Part shown: in pieces, positions 26,463 through 34,625 of the stretch
How positions within the stretch are numbered: position 1 is the stretch's first letter
Layout of the letters: each line of letters opens with the position of its first letter
Assembly: GCA_902800795.1 (NCBI GenBank)
Contig: CADCFQ010000009.1
Coordinates: forward strand, 124,001 to 188,000
Length of the DNA stretch: 64,000 bases
Source: an uncultured Ruminococcus sp.
GTDB lineage: Bacteria > Bacillota > Clostridia > Oscillospirales > Ruminococcaceae
Direction: 5' to 3'
Position numbers and translations under genes: made by a program
Notes under the pieces: generated by a model
What the model saw: only the letters and a program-made list of their open reading frames with translations
The model's database searches: none
What the model was told of the DNA's origin: nothing

Positions 26463-26726
26463 GGCAGGTGCTCGCCGCACGGCTTTGCCTCTGGCGGAAT
26501 ACGCAACAAAGCTGAAAAACACAAAAGAGTTATAATACGCAAAAAGCTATAATAATCCGCCAGAGGATCAAAAGTTTGGGTCGAGCCTTTTCAAAGGCTC
26601 GCAGGGATCCAAGGGGCGGCGCCCCTGGTCGCAGCCCGCAGGCTGCGAAACACCCCTTTGCCCGGAGGCGCTCGAAAGGGGTGAATTCAAAAACAGTCCA
26701 CCGGACTGTTTTTGAAGAGGGGAAGC
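26457..26726. repeat. Structured intergenic repeat copy A (type 1)
   Basis: This 270-base element matches 45810-46046 along its whole length. It opens TGTCAAGGCAGG and then the 17-bp motif GTGCTCGCCGCACGGCT (26468-26484). Next are a CTGGCGGA...TCCGCCAG inverted pair, GAGCCTTT/AAAGGCTC, AGGGGC/GCCCCT, TCGCAGCC/GGCTGCGA (loop CGCA) and a 14-bp perfect hairpin at 26686-26716. Relative to copy B it has about 30 extra bases from an imperfect internal duplication of AATACGCAA..AGCT. It lies between a zinc-ribbon gene and the htrA terminator. Confidence 0.85.
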
Positions 26727-26812
26727 ACGGCAGGAGCTTTCCTCAAGCCGCTTGCGGCTTGACGGCCGGTGCTGTCCGTCAAACCGTTTGTCCTGTACCT
26801 TTATAAAAAAGC
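26727..26812. other. Intergenic remainder with one hairpin
   Basis: Between the repeat and the protease terminator is a hairpin AAGCCG CTTG CGGCTT (near 26745-26760). No gene or promoter is seen. Confidence 0.4.
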
Positions 26813-26844
26813 AAGAGCCGGCCGATGATGATCGGTCAGCTCTT
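26813..26844 (-). terminator. Terminator of the HtrA-type protease gene
   Basis: Minus-strand reading gives AAGAGCTGACCGAT / ATCGGCCGGCTCTT with loop CATC, followed by GCTTTTTT. One U-G wobble and one mismatch interrupt the 14-position stem. Confidence 0.8.
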
Positions 26845-26897
26845 ACCGGAAGTATAGAATATGAAAAATTGAAACTGCTTTTTAAACCGAACAACGA

Positions 26898-28364
26898 TCA
26901 AAATCCGGGGAAGCCGTAGAAGTCGTTGAAGCCGTCGAGACCGTCGCCGCCGTAATACTGCTCATATCCCGGCTGCTGCTGTTGCTGCTGCTGGTCATCT
27001 GTCTCGGTCTCCTGGGTGGTGATTTCGCCGGTAGCCTCTCCAAGGACAACGTCAACGCTTATCTTCTTGCCGTTTCTGTATATGGTGAGGTTTACTGTGT
27101 CGCCCACATTATATTTGTTCTTTACCTCGTTGAGCTCGCTGATAGATGTTATGAACTCATCCTCGATACCGATAACAATATCGTTCTCCTGGATACCTGC
27201 TGCCTCGGCACCGCTGCCCTCTGTTACCTTCTTGACAAGGAAGCCCTGGGGGATGCCGTAGTATGAAGCATAAGCGCTGGAAACATCAGTTCCCGAAATT
27301 CCAAGGCTTGGTCTGCCGGTTACATAGCCGTTTTCCATAAGGTCTTTGACGATAGGAAGAGCGTCATCTATCGGGATAGCAAAGCACAGGCTGTCTGCAA
27401 CGGAAGCGTCAACTCTAGCCGAAGCTATGCCGATCACCTGGCCGTAAGCGTTTATCAGCGGTCCGCCGGAGTTTCCGCCGTTGATAGCCGCATCTGTCTG
27501 GATGTAGTTTATAGTCCTGTCCTCGATGGTGAGCGTCCTGTCTGTTGCCGAGATGATACCTGCGGTAACAGAGTTTGCAAGGGACATACTTACAGGGTTT
27601 CCTATAACTATCGCAGCTTCACCGATCTGAAGGTCAGAAGATGTTCCGAACTCAGCGGCGGTAAGGCCCTCGGCCTTTATCTTGAGCACCGCAATGTCTG
27701 TCTGGTTGTCGGCGCCCACAAGCTCAGCCGTATAGGTAAGGTTGTCCTCGCTTTCATCCGAGCTCTTGGTGTCGCCGGAATCAGAGGTCTCGCTTGTGTT
27801 GGAGTAGTTGCTGGGGAGAACGACATTTATCTCCTGGGCACCCTCAACAACGTGAGCGTTCGTAAGGATGTAGCCGTCCTCGCTCATAATTATGCCCGAG
27901 CCGGTAGCCATACCGTTCTGGAGCACACAGGAGATGCCGACAACGGAGGGCGAGACTTTCTCGACTATTTCAGGGATAGTGAGAGCATCCTTCGGTGTGG
28001 AGAGCTGCTGGATGGTCGGCAGGTTGTCACGGTCTACCGTGCTCTTTGTCTTGGCTGATGTCAGCTGGGACTTTTTGCTGCTGGACTCCGAATCGGAGCT
28101 CTGGATAACATTGTTTCCTGTGATAAGGGTGTAGCCCACAATAGATGTGGTGCCGATAGCGGCAACGCAGAGCACTGCGATGATGCCGGTGAGTATCTTT
28201 TTGCTTGCAGGGGTCTTTTTCTTTGGCTTAAAGGTATATTCGCCGGAAGCTCCTCTTGAATATGCGTCGAACTGTGCCTGGCCGTAAAGCTGCTGGGGCG
28301 CCTGCTCTCTTGCGTCATATTCTGTGCTGTAGCGGTTGTTCGGATCATTTCTGTAATCGTTCAT
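26898..28364 (-). CDS. htrA: Membrane-anchored HtrA/DegP-type serine protease with PDZ domain
   Basis: A 488-residue protein quality-control protease. A cytoplasmic tail (1-55) is followed by one membrane helix (about 56-82), a Ser/Lys linker, a trypsin-like domain and a PDZ domain (about 365-450). The catalytic triad is H171 (LTNAHVV), D223 (NQTDIAVLK) and S299 (GGNSGGPL). A Ser/Asp/Glu-rich insertion (about 187-208) sits between the His and Asp strands. The C-terminus is unusual: a Gln run, then a Gly/Tyr/Phe-rich end (YYGGDGLDGFNDFYGFPGF). I start at MNDYRNDPNN because ATCAGGAGG precedes it; the open frame extends 25 codons upstream. Confidence 0.93.
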   Translation of the reverse strand: MNDYRNDPNNRYSTEYDAREQAPQQLYGQAQFDAYSRGASGEYTFKPKKKTPASKKILTGIIAVLCVAAIGTTSIVGYTLITGNNVIQSSDSESSSKKSQLTSAKTKSTVDRDNLPTIQQLSTPKDALTIPEIVEKVSPSVVGISCVLQNGMATGSGIIMSEDGYILTNAHVVEGAQEINVVLPSNYSNTSETSDSGDTKSSDESEDNLTYTAELVGADNQTDIAVLKIKAEGLTAAEFGTSSDLQIGEAAIVIGNPVSMSLANSVTAGIISATDRTLTIEDRTINYIQTDAAINGGNSGGPLINAYGQVIGIASARVDASVADSLCFAIPIDDALPIVKDLMENGYVTGRPSLGISGTDVSSAYASYYGIPQGFLVKKVTEGSGAEAAGIQENDIVIGIEDEFITSISELNEVKNKYNVGDTVNLTIYRNGKKISVDVVLGEATGEITTQETETDDQQQQQQQPGYEQYYGGDGLDGFNDFYGFPGF

Positions 28365-28754
28365 GTTAATGCCTCCTGATATGTAATGGAGCGGGATATC
28401 GTCCCGTCCTGTCTGACTATAACTTATTATATACCGCAATGTGATAATTAAATGATAGTTTTAACAATTTTTTATGTTTTTTAGCGTCTGCGAATGTGAA
28501 AAACACGTTGATAAAGTGAAAATGTCTGCAAAGGTGACTCTCCGAAAATGAGCCAGCGAAAATGAAGCTGTATTTTTATAATAAATGCAAAAAAATTGTT
28601 AATTGGTGTTTTAGACGGCGAATATTTGAAACTATGAAAATGTATTATTGTTCCGGGTCTATGATGTGCACAAAAAGTTTTGTTATTCTTTGTTAAAATT
28701 GCCGAATTTGGATAATTCAATAAAAAAAGGACTTTCGTAAACGATTAACCTTGC
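28365..28754. other. AT-rich divergent intergenic region
   Basis: These 390 bases separate htrA from the promoter of the large ABC operon. A TATAAT lies near 28430 in minus-strand reading and is likely part of the htrA promoter, but its -35 box is unclear. I see no gene, terminator or recognised RNA here. Confidence 0.4.
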
Positions 28755-28783
28755 TTGACAATTATAACTGGTTTTGGTATAAT
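28755..28783 (+). promoter_or_regulatory. Promoter of the large carbohydrate ABC operon
   Basis: A perfect TTGACA (28755-28760), a 17-base spacer and a perfect TATAAT (28778-28783). It leaves a leader of about 200 bases before the first gene, which may carry regulation; no known riboswitch was recognised in it. Confidence 0.88.
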
Positions 28784-28991
28784 TATGATTAGCATAATGA
28801 CCCCTTATGTGCATTTTCTGTGTATTATTGTGACTATTGAATATCGCAGGAACGCCCTTTTTGAGCATATTGTACATAACACCAGGGCTTGAAAAGATTT
28901 TCAGAGGGTCTTATGAAATTTGTCTGTTTTGCACAAGCGGCCGCCCAAAACAGGGGGCGGAGAGCTTGGTTTGTCCTGAGAGGAAACGTTT

Positions 28992-29669
28992 ATGAGCGTG
29001 ATACTGTCTACGAGAGGTGTTTGCCGGGACTTCAAGATCGGCGACGGGAGCATAGTCTCCGCACTTAAAAACATCAATATTGAGATAGAACAGGGCAAGC
29101 TCACGGTCCTGAGAGGCAGATCCGGAAGCGGAAAGACCACTCTGATAAACATCCTTGGAGCGCTGGATAAGCCGACCAAAGGAAATGTGTTTTTCGGGGA
29201 GCGTGATATCACCAGGCTTTCAGAGAGAGCAAGGGACGATATCAGGCGCTATGAAATGGCTTTCGTTTTCCAGTCGGTAGCTCTGATGTCGGGGATGACG
29301 GCCTATGAGAACGTTGAGTTCGGGCTCAGGCTTGCAAAGTTCCCGTATGACCAGAGGGCAAAGCGGACAAAGGAGTGTCTGAGAAACGTAGGGCTTGAAA
29401 AGAGAATGGTCCACCGTCCGGGCGAGATGTCCGGAGGTGAGCAGCAGAGAGTTGCTATCGCCAGGGCCATAGCGCACAAGCCGAAGATCGTTTTTGCTGA
29501 CGAGCCTACGGCGGAGCTTGATACAAATACTGCTCTGCACATCGTGAAGCTTTTTAAAGAGCTTGTAGCGAACGAAGGTATGACTATCGTTATGACGACG
29601 CATGACCCGAGCATGATGGATGTTGCCGACAGGGTCTATACGCTGGAGGACGGTGAGGTCGTTGAGTGA
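28992..29669 (+). CDS. ABC ATPase, LolD/MacB/FtsE type (first of pair)
   Basis: A 225-residue ATPase. Walker A is GRSGSGKTT (42-50), the Q-loop VFQS, the signature MSGGEQQRV (146-154), Walker B IVFADEPTAELD and the H-loop TTHD. The compact length and the motif forms are those of LolD/MacB/FtsE ATPases, not of the MalK/MsmX family that normally drives sugar importers, which carry a C-terminal TOBE domain. No FtsX-type permease is encoded nearby. It heads an operon with MalF/MalG-type permeases, so it and its partner may energise them. GAGG precedes the ATG. Confidence 0.92.
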   Translation: MSVILSTRGVCRDFKIGDGSIVSALKNINIEIEQGKLTVLRGRSGSGKTTLINILGALDKPTKGNVFFGERDITRLSERARDDIRRYEMAFVFQSVALMSGMTAYENVEFGLRLAKFPYDQRAKRTKECLRNVGLEKRMVHRPGEMSGGEQQRVAIARAIAHKPKIVFADEPTAELDTNTALHIVKLFKELVANEGMTIVMTTHDPSMMDVADRVYTLEDGEVVE

Positions 29670-29709
29670 AGCTGTTGATACTATTATAACCGCCGATGAT
29701 GACGAATAT

Positions 29710-30609
29710 ATGATCAGGTGTGAAAACCTGGTGAAGATATACAAAACTTCTGATGTTGAAGTTGTGGCGCTCCAGGGGCTTGACCTTGATGTCAAAAAGG
29801 GCGAGCTGATGGCTATCGTCGGAAACTCGGGAAGCGGCAAGTCCACGCTGCTGAATATGCTGGGAGGGCTGGATAAGCCTTCGGCGGGAAGCCTTTATGT
29901 GGACGGCAAAAATCTTCTTAAATTTACTGACAGAGACTATATGGAATATAAGCGCAGGACTGTCGGATTTGTCTGGCAGAACAATGCGAGAAATCTGGTG
30001 CCTTATCTGACTGCGGTGCAGAATGTTGAGCTTCCGATGCTTTTGGGCGGGGCTCACAAGAAGCGGCAGAAGGCGCTGGAGCTCCTGGATCGGGTCGGGC
30101 TTCTGAAAAGAAAAAATTCGAGGCTGGATCAGATGTCGGGAGGCGAGCAGCAGAGAGTGGCGATAGCCATAGCGATGGCAAATGACCCGAGGCTGCTGCT
30201 GGCAGACGAGCCTACAGGCTCGGTGGATACGAAGACTTCCAAGATGATACTCGATATCTTCAAGGATCTTAATAAAAGCGAAGGCGTTACGGTCGTGATA
30301 GTTACGCATGATGTGAAGCTTGCGGACCATATCGACAGGGTCGTCGCTATAAGAGACGGCAGGACAAGTTCCGAGATCGTTAGAAAGCGCTCCTATGTGG
30401 AGGAGCTGAACGAGATGGGAGACATAGTTCTTGTCGAGGAGCAGCAGGAGGAGCCTGTTCATGAGGAGTTTCTGGTGCTCGACCGCTCCGGACGTGTTCA
30501 GCTGCCGAAGGAGTTTCTGGAGTCGCTGGGGATAAAAGGCGGCGAAAAGATAAAGGCTGAGCTCGATGCAGAGAATGACAGGGTCGTTCTTTTCCGATCG
30601 GGCAGTTAA
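29710..30609 (+). CDS. ABC ATPase, LolD/MacB type, with C-terminal AbrB-like domain
   Basis: A 299-residue protein. The ATPase part has Walker A GNSGSGKST (38-46), signature MSGGEQQRV, Walker B LLLADEPTGSVD and H-loop VTHD. After an acidic linker (about 230-250) the last 48 residues read FLVLDRSGRVQLPKEFLESLGIKGG...DRVVLF, the swapped-hairpin pattern of AbrB/MazE/SpoVT domains. Such domains usually bind DNA or form dimers, so this may be a regulatory dimerisation module. The start is uncertain: the ATG at 29710 has a weak ribosome site, and a TTG at 29662, overlapping the first ATPase gene by eight bases, is the alternative and would add 16 residues. Confidence 0.88.
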   Translation: MIRCENLVKIYKTSDVEVVALQGLDLDVKKGELMAIVGNSGSGKSTLLNMLGGLDKPSAGSLYVDGKNLLKFTDRDYMEYKRRTVGFVWQNNARNLVPYLTAVQNVELPMLLGGAHKKRQKALELLDRVGLLKRKNSRLDQMSGGEQQRVAIAIAMANDPRLLLADEPTGSVDTKTSKMILDIFKDLNKSEGVTVVIVTHDVKLADHIDRVVAIRDGRTSSEIVRKRSYVEELNEMGDIVLVEEQQEEPVHEEFLVLDRSGRVQLPKEFLESLGIKGGEKIKAELDAENDRVVLFRSGS

Positions 30610-30655
30610 AAAGGTTAAAACCCGGAAGGGTCTTAATAAAGGGATCTGTGTACTA

Positions 30656-30723
30656 TTTATAATGTATATATAAGTAGGTTTGATTCTCGCAAAATGATCA
30701 TTTTGAGAAAGGTGGATTCACAA
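30656..30723 (+). promoter_or_regulatory. Palindrome and ribosome site before the solute-binding protein gene
   Basis: A perfect 16-base palindrome CAAAATGATCATTTTG spans about 30690-30705, directly before AGAAAGGTGG (30706-30715) and the GTG start at 30724. A TATAAT lies near 30657. The palindrome could be an operator or affect translation; it also contains a decoy ATG at 30694. Confidence 0.4.
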
Positions 30724-33654
30724 GTGAAGGACACAAGGTTCAGACGTGTCATATCATCGGCGCTTGCGCTGGCTCTGTGCTGCTCGTGCGGCATAGGCGC
30801 TTTTGCGTCGGATAATAATGACTCGTCAGACACGACTGATTCTGCGGCAAAGGTTACCGGAACCGATTCTCTCAGACAGACTTCCTACACTAACTATGTA
30901 GACAAGTATGCCGACGAGGCAAGGCCTGACAAGGAAGTTCAGGTCATGGGTAAGGATTACGATCCCGGTTCGGTAGAAGGAGCAGAGATATCGGTCACAA
31001 CAGTTGACGGAAAAAGCGACGTTATGCAGTGGGCCAATCAGGAGGGCTCGGTGTCATACAAGGTACAGGTGCCGGAGACGGGCGTTTATAACATCAGGAT
31101 GAGTTATGAGGCTCTTGAAAGCAATACCAACGACGTCGAGTTTGCACTTTTGATAGACGGCCAGACACCGTACTCTACGGCAGGAAGAATAACTCTGCCG
31201 AAGAGATGGATGAATGAAACGGAAATAAAACAGGATTCGAGACAGAATGATATCCGTCCCGGACAGGTCTCTGTGCCCTGTTGGCAGGAGATGGCCTTCG
31301 AGGATATCGACGGTCTTTATAACGAGCCTCTCGAGTTTTACCTCGAGAAGGGTGAGCACACATTCACCTTTGAGTCTGAAAAGGCAGAGTTTGCTATAGA
31401 GTACTTCACTCTCTATCAGTATAAATTGCCTGATGCTTATGTTGCACCCACATCGGATCAGCTTTCCTTAGCCAGCGGACAGCTTATCAAGCTTGAGGGC
31501 GAAACAGCAGCCTACAAATCAGCGAGAACACTTTATCCTACTTCTGATAAGAGCTCATATATAACCTCTTGCGAGAACGGTTCGAGCCCTACAAAGACCA
31601 GATACAACACCATCGGTTCGGGAAGCTGGACACAGGCTACCCAGACTGTTACCTGGGAGGTCAATGTAAAGAAGGCCGGCTTCTACAAGATCGGTATCAG
31701 AGCAAGACAGGACCAGATGAGAGGTATGTATTCCAACAGAAGGCTCCTCATAAACGGTGAGGTACCCTGCAAGGAAGCAGACCAGATCAAGTTCTACTAT
31801 GATTCCGACTGGAATGTCACTGTTCCGACAGCAGAATCCGGTGACGAGATGTACTTTGAGCTCAAGGCGGGAGTAAACTATATCTCGCTTGAGGCTGTTC
31901 CCGGAGAGATAGGCGAGATAATGGGCCGTCTCGATGAGACAGTTTACAACATCAACAGCTATTACCGTCAGATCCGTCAGATCACAGGTCCGGATCCTGA
32001 TGAGTATAACAATTATATGATCGACCAGGCTATCCCTTCGATCATCCCTGATTTCAAGAGCTATGCAAAGCAGCTCAGAAGCCAGAAGAAGCAGATCGAG
32101 GATCTTTCCGGTTCAGGCGGAACCGAGGCTGAGACCCTCGAGAAGATGGCTATCGTTCTTGACAAGTGTATCAAGAAGCCTGACCTTATCCCCGAGATGA
32201 TGTCTCAGATCAAGGATAACGTTACAGCCCTTTCTTCCTTCATCAATCAGTACCGTGAGCAGCCGCTCGAGGTCGATATGATCGAGCTTGCAACTTCTGA
32301 CAAGGAGTTTACTTCTGTAGATTCTTCGTTCTTCGGCTCTCTCAGCTATGGCTTCCAGGCATTCATGGGATCCTTCTGGGAGGACTACAACTCGCTTTCC
32401 GAGGATGAGGACGGCGAGACAATGGAGTGCTGGGTATCCCTCGGACGTGATAACGCAGAGGCTGTTCAGCAGATCATTTCCAGTGATTACAACCCCGATG
32501 CAAAGACAAAGATAAACCTCAAGCTCGTTCAGGGCGGTATCGTCGAGGCAACATTCGCAGGCAAGGGTCCTGACCTTGCGCTGTTCATGGGCGGCGACTT
32601 CCCGATCCAGCTTGCAGCAAGAGGAGTTCTGACAGACCTCACGCAGTATGATGACTATGAGGAGGTCACACAAAGGTTCTCCAAGGACGCTATGGTGCTC
32701 TACACCTATAACGACGGCGTTTACGGACTTCCTGTCAGCCAGACCTTCCCGATGCTGTTCTACCGCTCGGACGTACTTAGTGAATATGAGATCGATCCTA
32801 AGACCGATCTTGCTACATGGGACGGACTTCTTAACTGTCTGCCGACTCTCCAGAGAAACTACCTCGAGGTCGGACTTATCCTTCCCGCAATGCAGAGCGT
32901 CGGCGGTACCACTTACGTTTCGGCTATCACCGAGCCCGGAAACACCTTCGCAATGCTGCTGCTCCAGCAGGGACTCAACTACTACAATGAGGACCAGACA
33001 GCAACTACCTTCGATTCTCAGGAAGCTATCAATGCTTTTGATACATGGACCAAGTTCTATACAACTTACAGCTTCCAGCAGACATACGATGCATTCTCAC
33101 GTTTCAGAATGGGAGATATGCCTGTAGTTATCCAGAACTATACCTTCTTCAACCAGCTCTCAGTTGCAGCTCCCGAGATCAAGGGATGCTGGGGCTTCCA
33201 GCCGGTTCCCGGAACAGTTCAGGCTGACGGAACAATAAACCATGCCGCTAACTCCAACGGCTCGGGTGCTATCATCTTCACCAAGGCTCCCGATCAGGAA
33301 GGCGCTTGGGACTTCATCAAGTGGTTCACATCCACCGAAACTCAGGTCAAGTACGGAAACAACATCGAGTCTATCCTCGGCACAATGGGACGTTTCGACA
33401 CAGCAAATGTTGAAGCACTCTCTCAGCTGTCATGGACTACCTCTGAGGTAAGCAACCTTTATGAGCAGCTCAACTCTCAGGTAGAGATCCCGATCATCCC
33501 TGCTTCCTACGGTGTGACAAGAAACGTTATGAACGCATTCAGAACTGTTGTAAACAGCTATGAGAATGCAAGAGACACATTATTCTGGTACAACAAGGAC
33601 ATCAACGACGAGATCAAGCGTAAGCTCGATGACCTTGGATTGTATGATGATTAA
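30724..33654 (+). CDS. Large extracellular solute-binding protein with N-terminal carbohydrate-binding-like domains
   Basis: A 976-residue secreted protein. It has a signal peptide (to about GAFA/SD, residue 28) and two beta-rich domains (roughly 80-240 and 250-400). These carry the patterns YNIRMSYEALE...FALLIDGQ and FYKIGIRARQDQ...RLLINGE...AGVNYISLEAVPGE, resembling CBM6/35-like modules. A helical segment follows, then a family 1 solute-binding domain (about 540-970, with VEATFAGKGPDLALFMGGDFPIQLAARGVLTDL). Ordinary solute-binding proteins are near 400-550 residues, so more than half is extra. The GTG at 30724 is chosen because AAAGGTGG stands eight bases before it; an ATG ten codons upstream lies in a palindrome. 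Three Cys in the signal make a lipoprotein form possible, but no clean lipobox is present. Confidence 0.85.
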   Translation: MKDTRFRRVISSALALALCCSCGIGAFASDNNDSSDTTDSAAKVTGTDSLRQTSYTNYVDKYADEARPDKEVQVMGKDYDPGSVEGAEISVTTVDGKSDVMQWANQEGSVSYKVQVPETGVYNIRMSYEALESNTNDVEFALLIDGQTPYSTAGRITLPKRWMNETEIKQDSRQNDIRPGQVSVPCWQEMAFEDIDGLYNEPLEFYLEKGEHTFTFESEKAEFAIEYFTLYQYKLPDAYVAPTSDQLSLASGQLIKLEGETAAYKSARTLYPTSDKSSYITSCENGSSPTKTRYNTIGSGSWTQATQTVTWEVNVKKAGFYKIGIRARQDQMRGMYSNRRLLINGEVPCKEADQIKFYYDSDWNVTVPTAESGDEMYFELKAGVNYISLEAVPGEIGEIMGRLDETVYNINSYYRQIRQITGPDPDEYNNYMIDQAIPSIIPDFKSYAKQLRSQKKQIEDLSGSGGTEAETLEKMAIVLDKCIKKPDLIPEMMSQIKDNVTALSSFINQYREQPLEVDMIELATSDKEFTSVDSSFFGSLSYGFQAFMGSFWEDYNSLSEDEDGETMECWVSLGRDNAEAVQQIISSDYNPDAKTKINLKLVQGGIVEATFAGKGPDLALFMGGDFPIQLAARGVLTDLTQYDDYEEVTQRFSKDAMVLYTYNDGVYGLPVSQTFPMLFYRSDVLSEYEIDPKTDLATWDGLLNCLPTLQRNYLEVGLILPAMQSVGGTTYVSAITEPGNTFAMLLLQQGLNYYNEDQTATTFDSQEAINAFDTWTKFYTTYSFQQTYDAFSRFRMGDMPVVIQNYTFFNQLSVAAPEIKGCWGFQPVPGTVQADGTINHAANSNGSGAIIFTKAPDQEGAWDFIKWFTSTETQVKYGNNIESILGTMGRFDTANVEALSQLSWTTSEVSNLYEQLNSQVEIPIIPASYGVTRNVMNAFRTVVNSYENARDTLFWYNKDINDEIKRKLDDLGLYDD

Positions 33655-33673
33655 GAAAGGGGAGTAGTGATAT

Positions 33674-34609
33674 ATGGCCAATAATAATGATCAGCCGATC
33701 ATCAGACAGGGCAAGTGGAAATATACCTGGCATATGATGAAGACCAACAAGTCATGCTACCTTATGCTGCTTCCCTTTATGCTCTTCTTTACTATCTTTA
33801 CGATAGCGCCCGTTGTAATGAGCCTGCCTATAGGCTTTACCAACTTCAACATGATCGAGACCCCGAAGTTTGTAGGACTTTCAAACTTCTACACATTGTT
33901 CCTCAACGATGACGTTTTCCTTATCGCAGTAAGAAACACTCTTATCTTTGCGATATTCACAGGACCGTTCTCCTATGTGCTCAGCTTCCTTATCGCTTGG
34001 CTGATAAACGAGATGAGCAACTTCTGGAAAACCTTCTTCACCTTTGTTTACTACGCACCTTCAATGGTAACCTCGGTTTACGTTACCTGGCAGCTGATCC
34101 TGTCGGGTGACTCCTACGGTTATCTCAACGCTATCCTTATGGATGTGGGAATACTCAACTCACCGGCTCAGTGGCTGACAGATACAAGCTACATCCTTAC
34201 AGTAGTTATCATCGTCCAGCTGTGGATGTCGATGGGTGCAGGCTTCCTTGCTATCCGTGCAGGCTTCCAGAACATCGACAAATCGATGTATGAGGCAGGC
34301 GCTATCGAGGGTATCAAGAACAGGTGGCAGGAGCTGTTTATGATAACAATCCCTTCAATGGGTCCTCAGCTTCTGTTCGCAGCCGTTATCCAGATCTCGG
34401 CTTCGTTCACCGTAGGTATCGTAGGACAGAACCTTGTAGGTCTTCCTTCGACCGACTATGCAGCCCACACGATCATGAACCACGCAACAGACTACGGCTC
34501 CATCAGATATGAGATGGGTTATGCGTCCGCTATCTGCTTCGTTCTGTTCGCTGCGATGCTCCTGGCTAATAAGGGCATCAACTGGCTGCTGGGCAAATAT
34601 CTTGACTAG
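33674..34609 (+). CDS. Sugar ABC permease, MalF/LplB type (pair 1)
   Basis: A 311-residue permease with six helices. The EAA loop that docks to the ATPase is YEAGAIEGIKNRWQELFMITIPSMGP. The N-terminus is cytoplasmic (KWKYTWHMMKTNKSCYLMLLPFMLFF), the usual start of LplB/UgpA-type components. A GGGGAGTAG ribosome site precedes the ATG. It is followed after 16 bases by its MalG-type partner. The substrate is probably an oligosaccharide delivered by the large binding protein encoded just upstream. Confidence 0.92.
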   Translation: MANNNDQPIIRQGKWKYTWHMMKTNKSCYLMLLPFMLFFTIFTIAPVVMSLPIGFTNFNMIETPKFVGLSNFYTLFLNDDVFLIAVRNTLIFAIFTGPFSYVLSFLIAWLINEMSNFWKTFFTFVYYAPSMVTSVYVTWQLILSGDSYGYLNAILMDVGILNSPAQWLTDTSYILTVVIIVQLWMSMGAGFLAIRAGFQNIDKSMYEAGAIEGIKNRWQELFMITIPSMGPQLLFAAVIQISASFTVGIVGQNLVGLPSTDYAAHTIMNHATDYGSIRYEMGYASAICFVLFAAMLLANKGINWLLGKYLD

Positions 34610-34625
34610 AAGGGGGGAGACATAA

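Noticed and set aside
26568-26894. Open frame of 108 codons on the minus strand within repeat copy A
   Set aside because: It is composed of repeat sequence and the htrA terminator. The matching frame at 45790-46011 reads a similar NSPLSSAS peptide only because the DNA is repeated; neither has a ribosome site, and stem-preserving changes fit RNA or DNA structure rather than protein.
28784-28991. Known riboswitch in the 200-base leader of the large ABC operon
   Set aside because: I found no conserved core of a familiar class and no clear terminator hairpin; its length remains unexplained.
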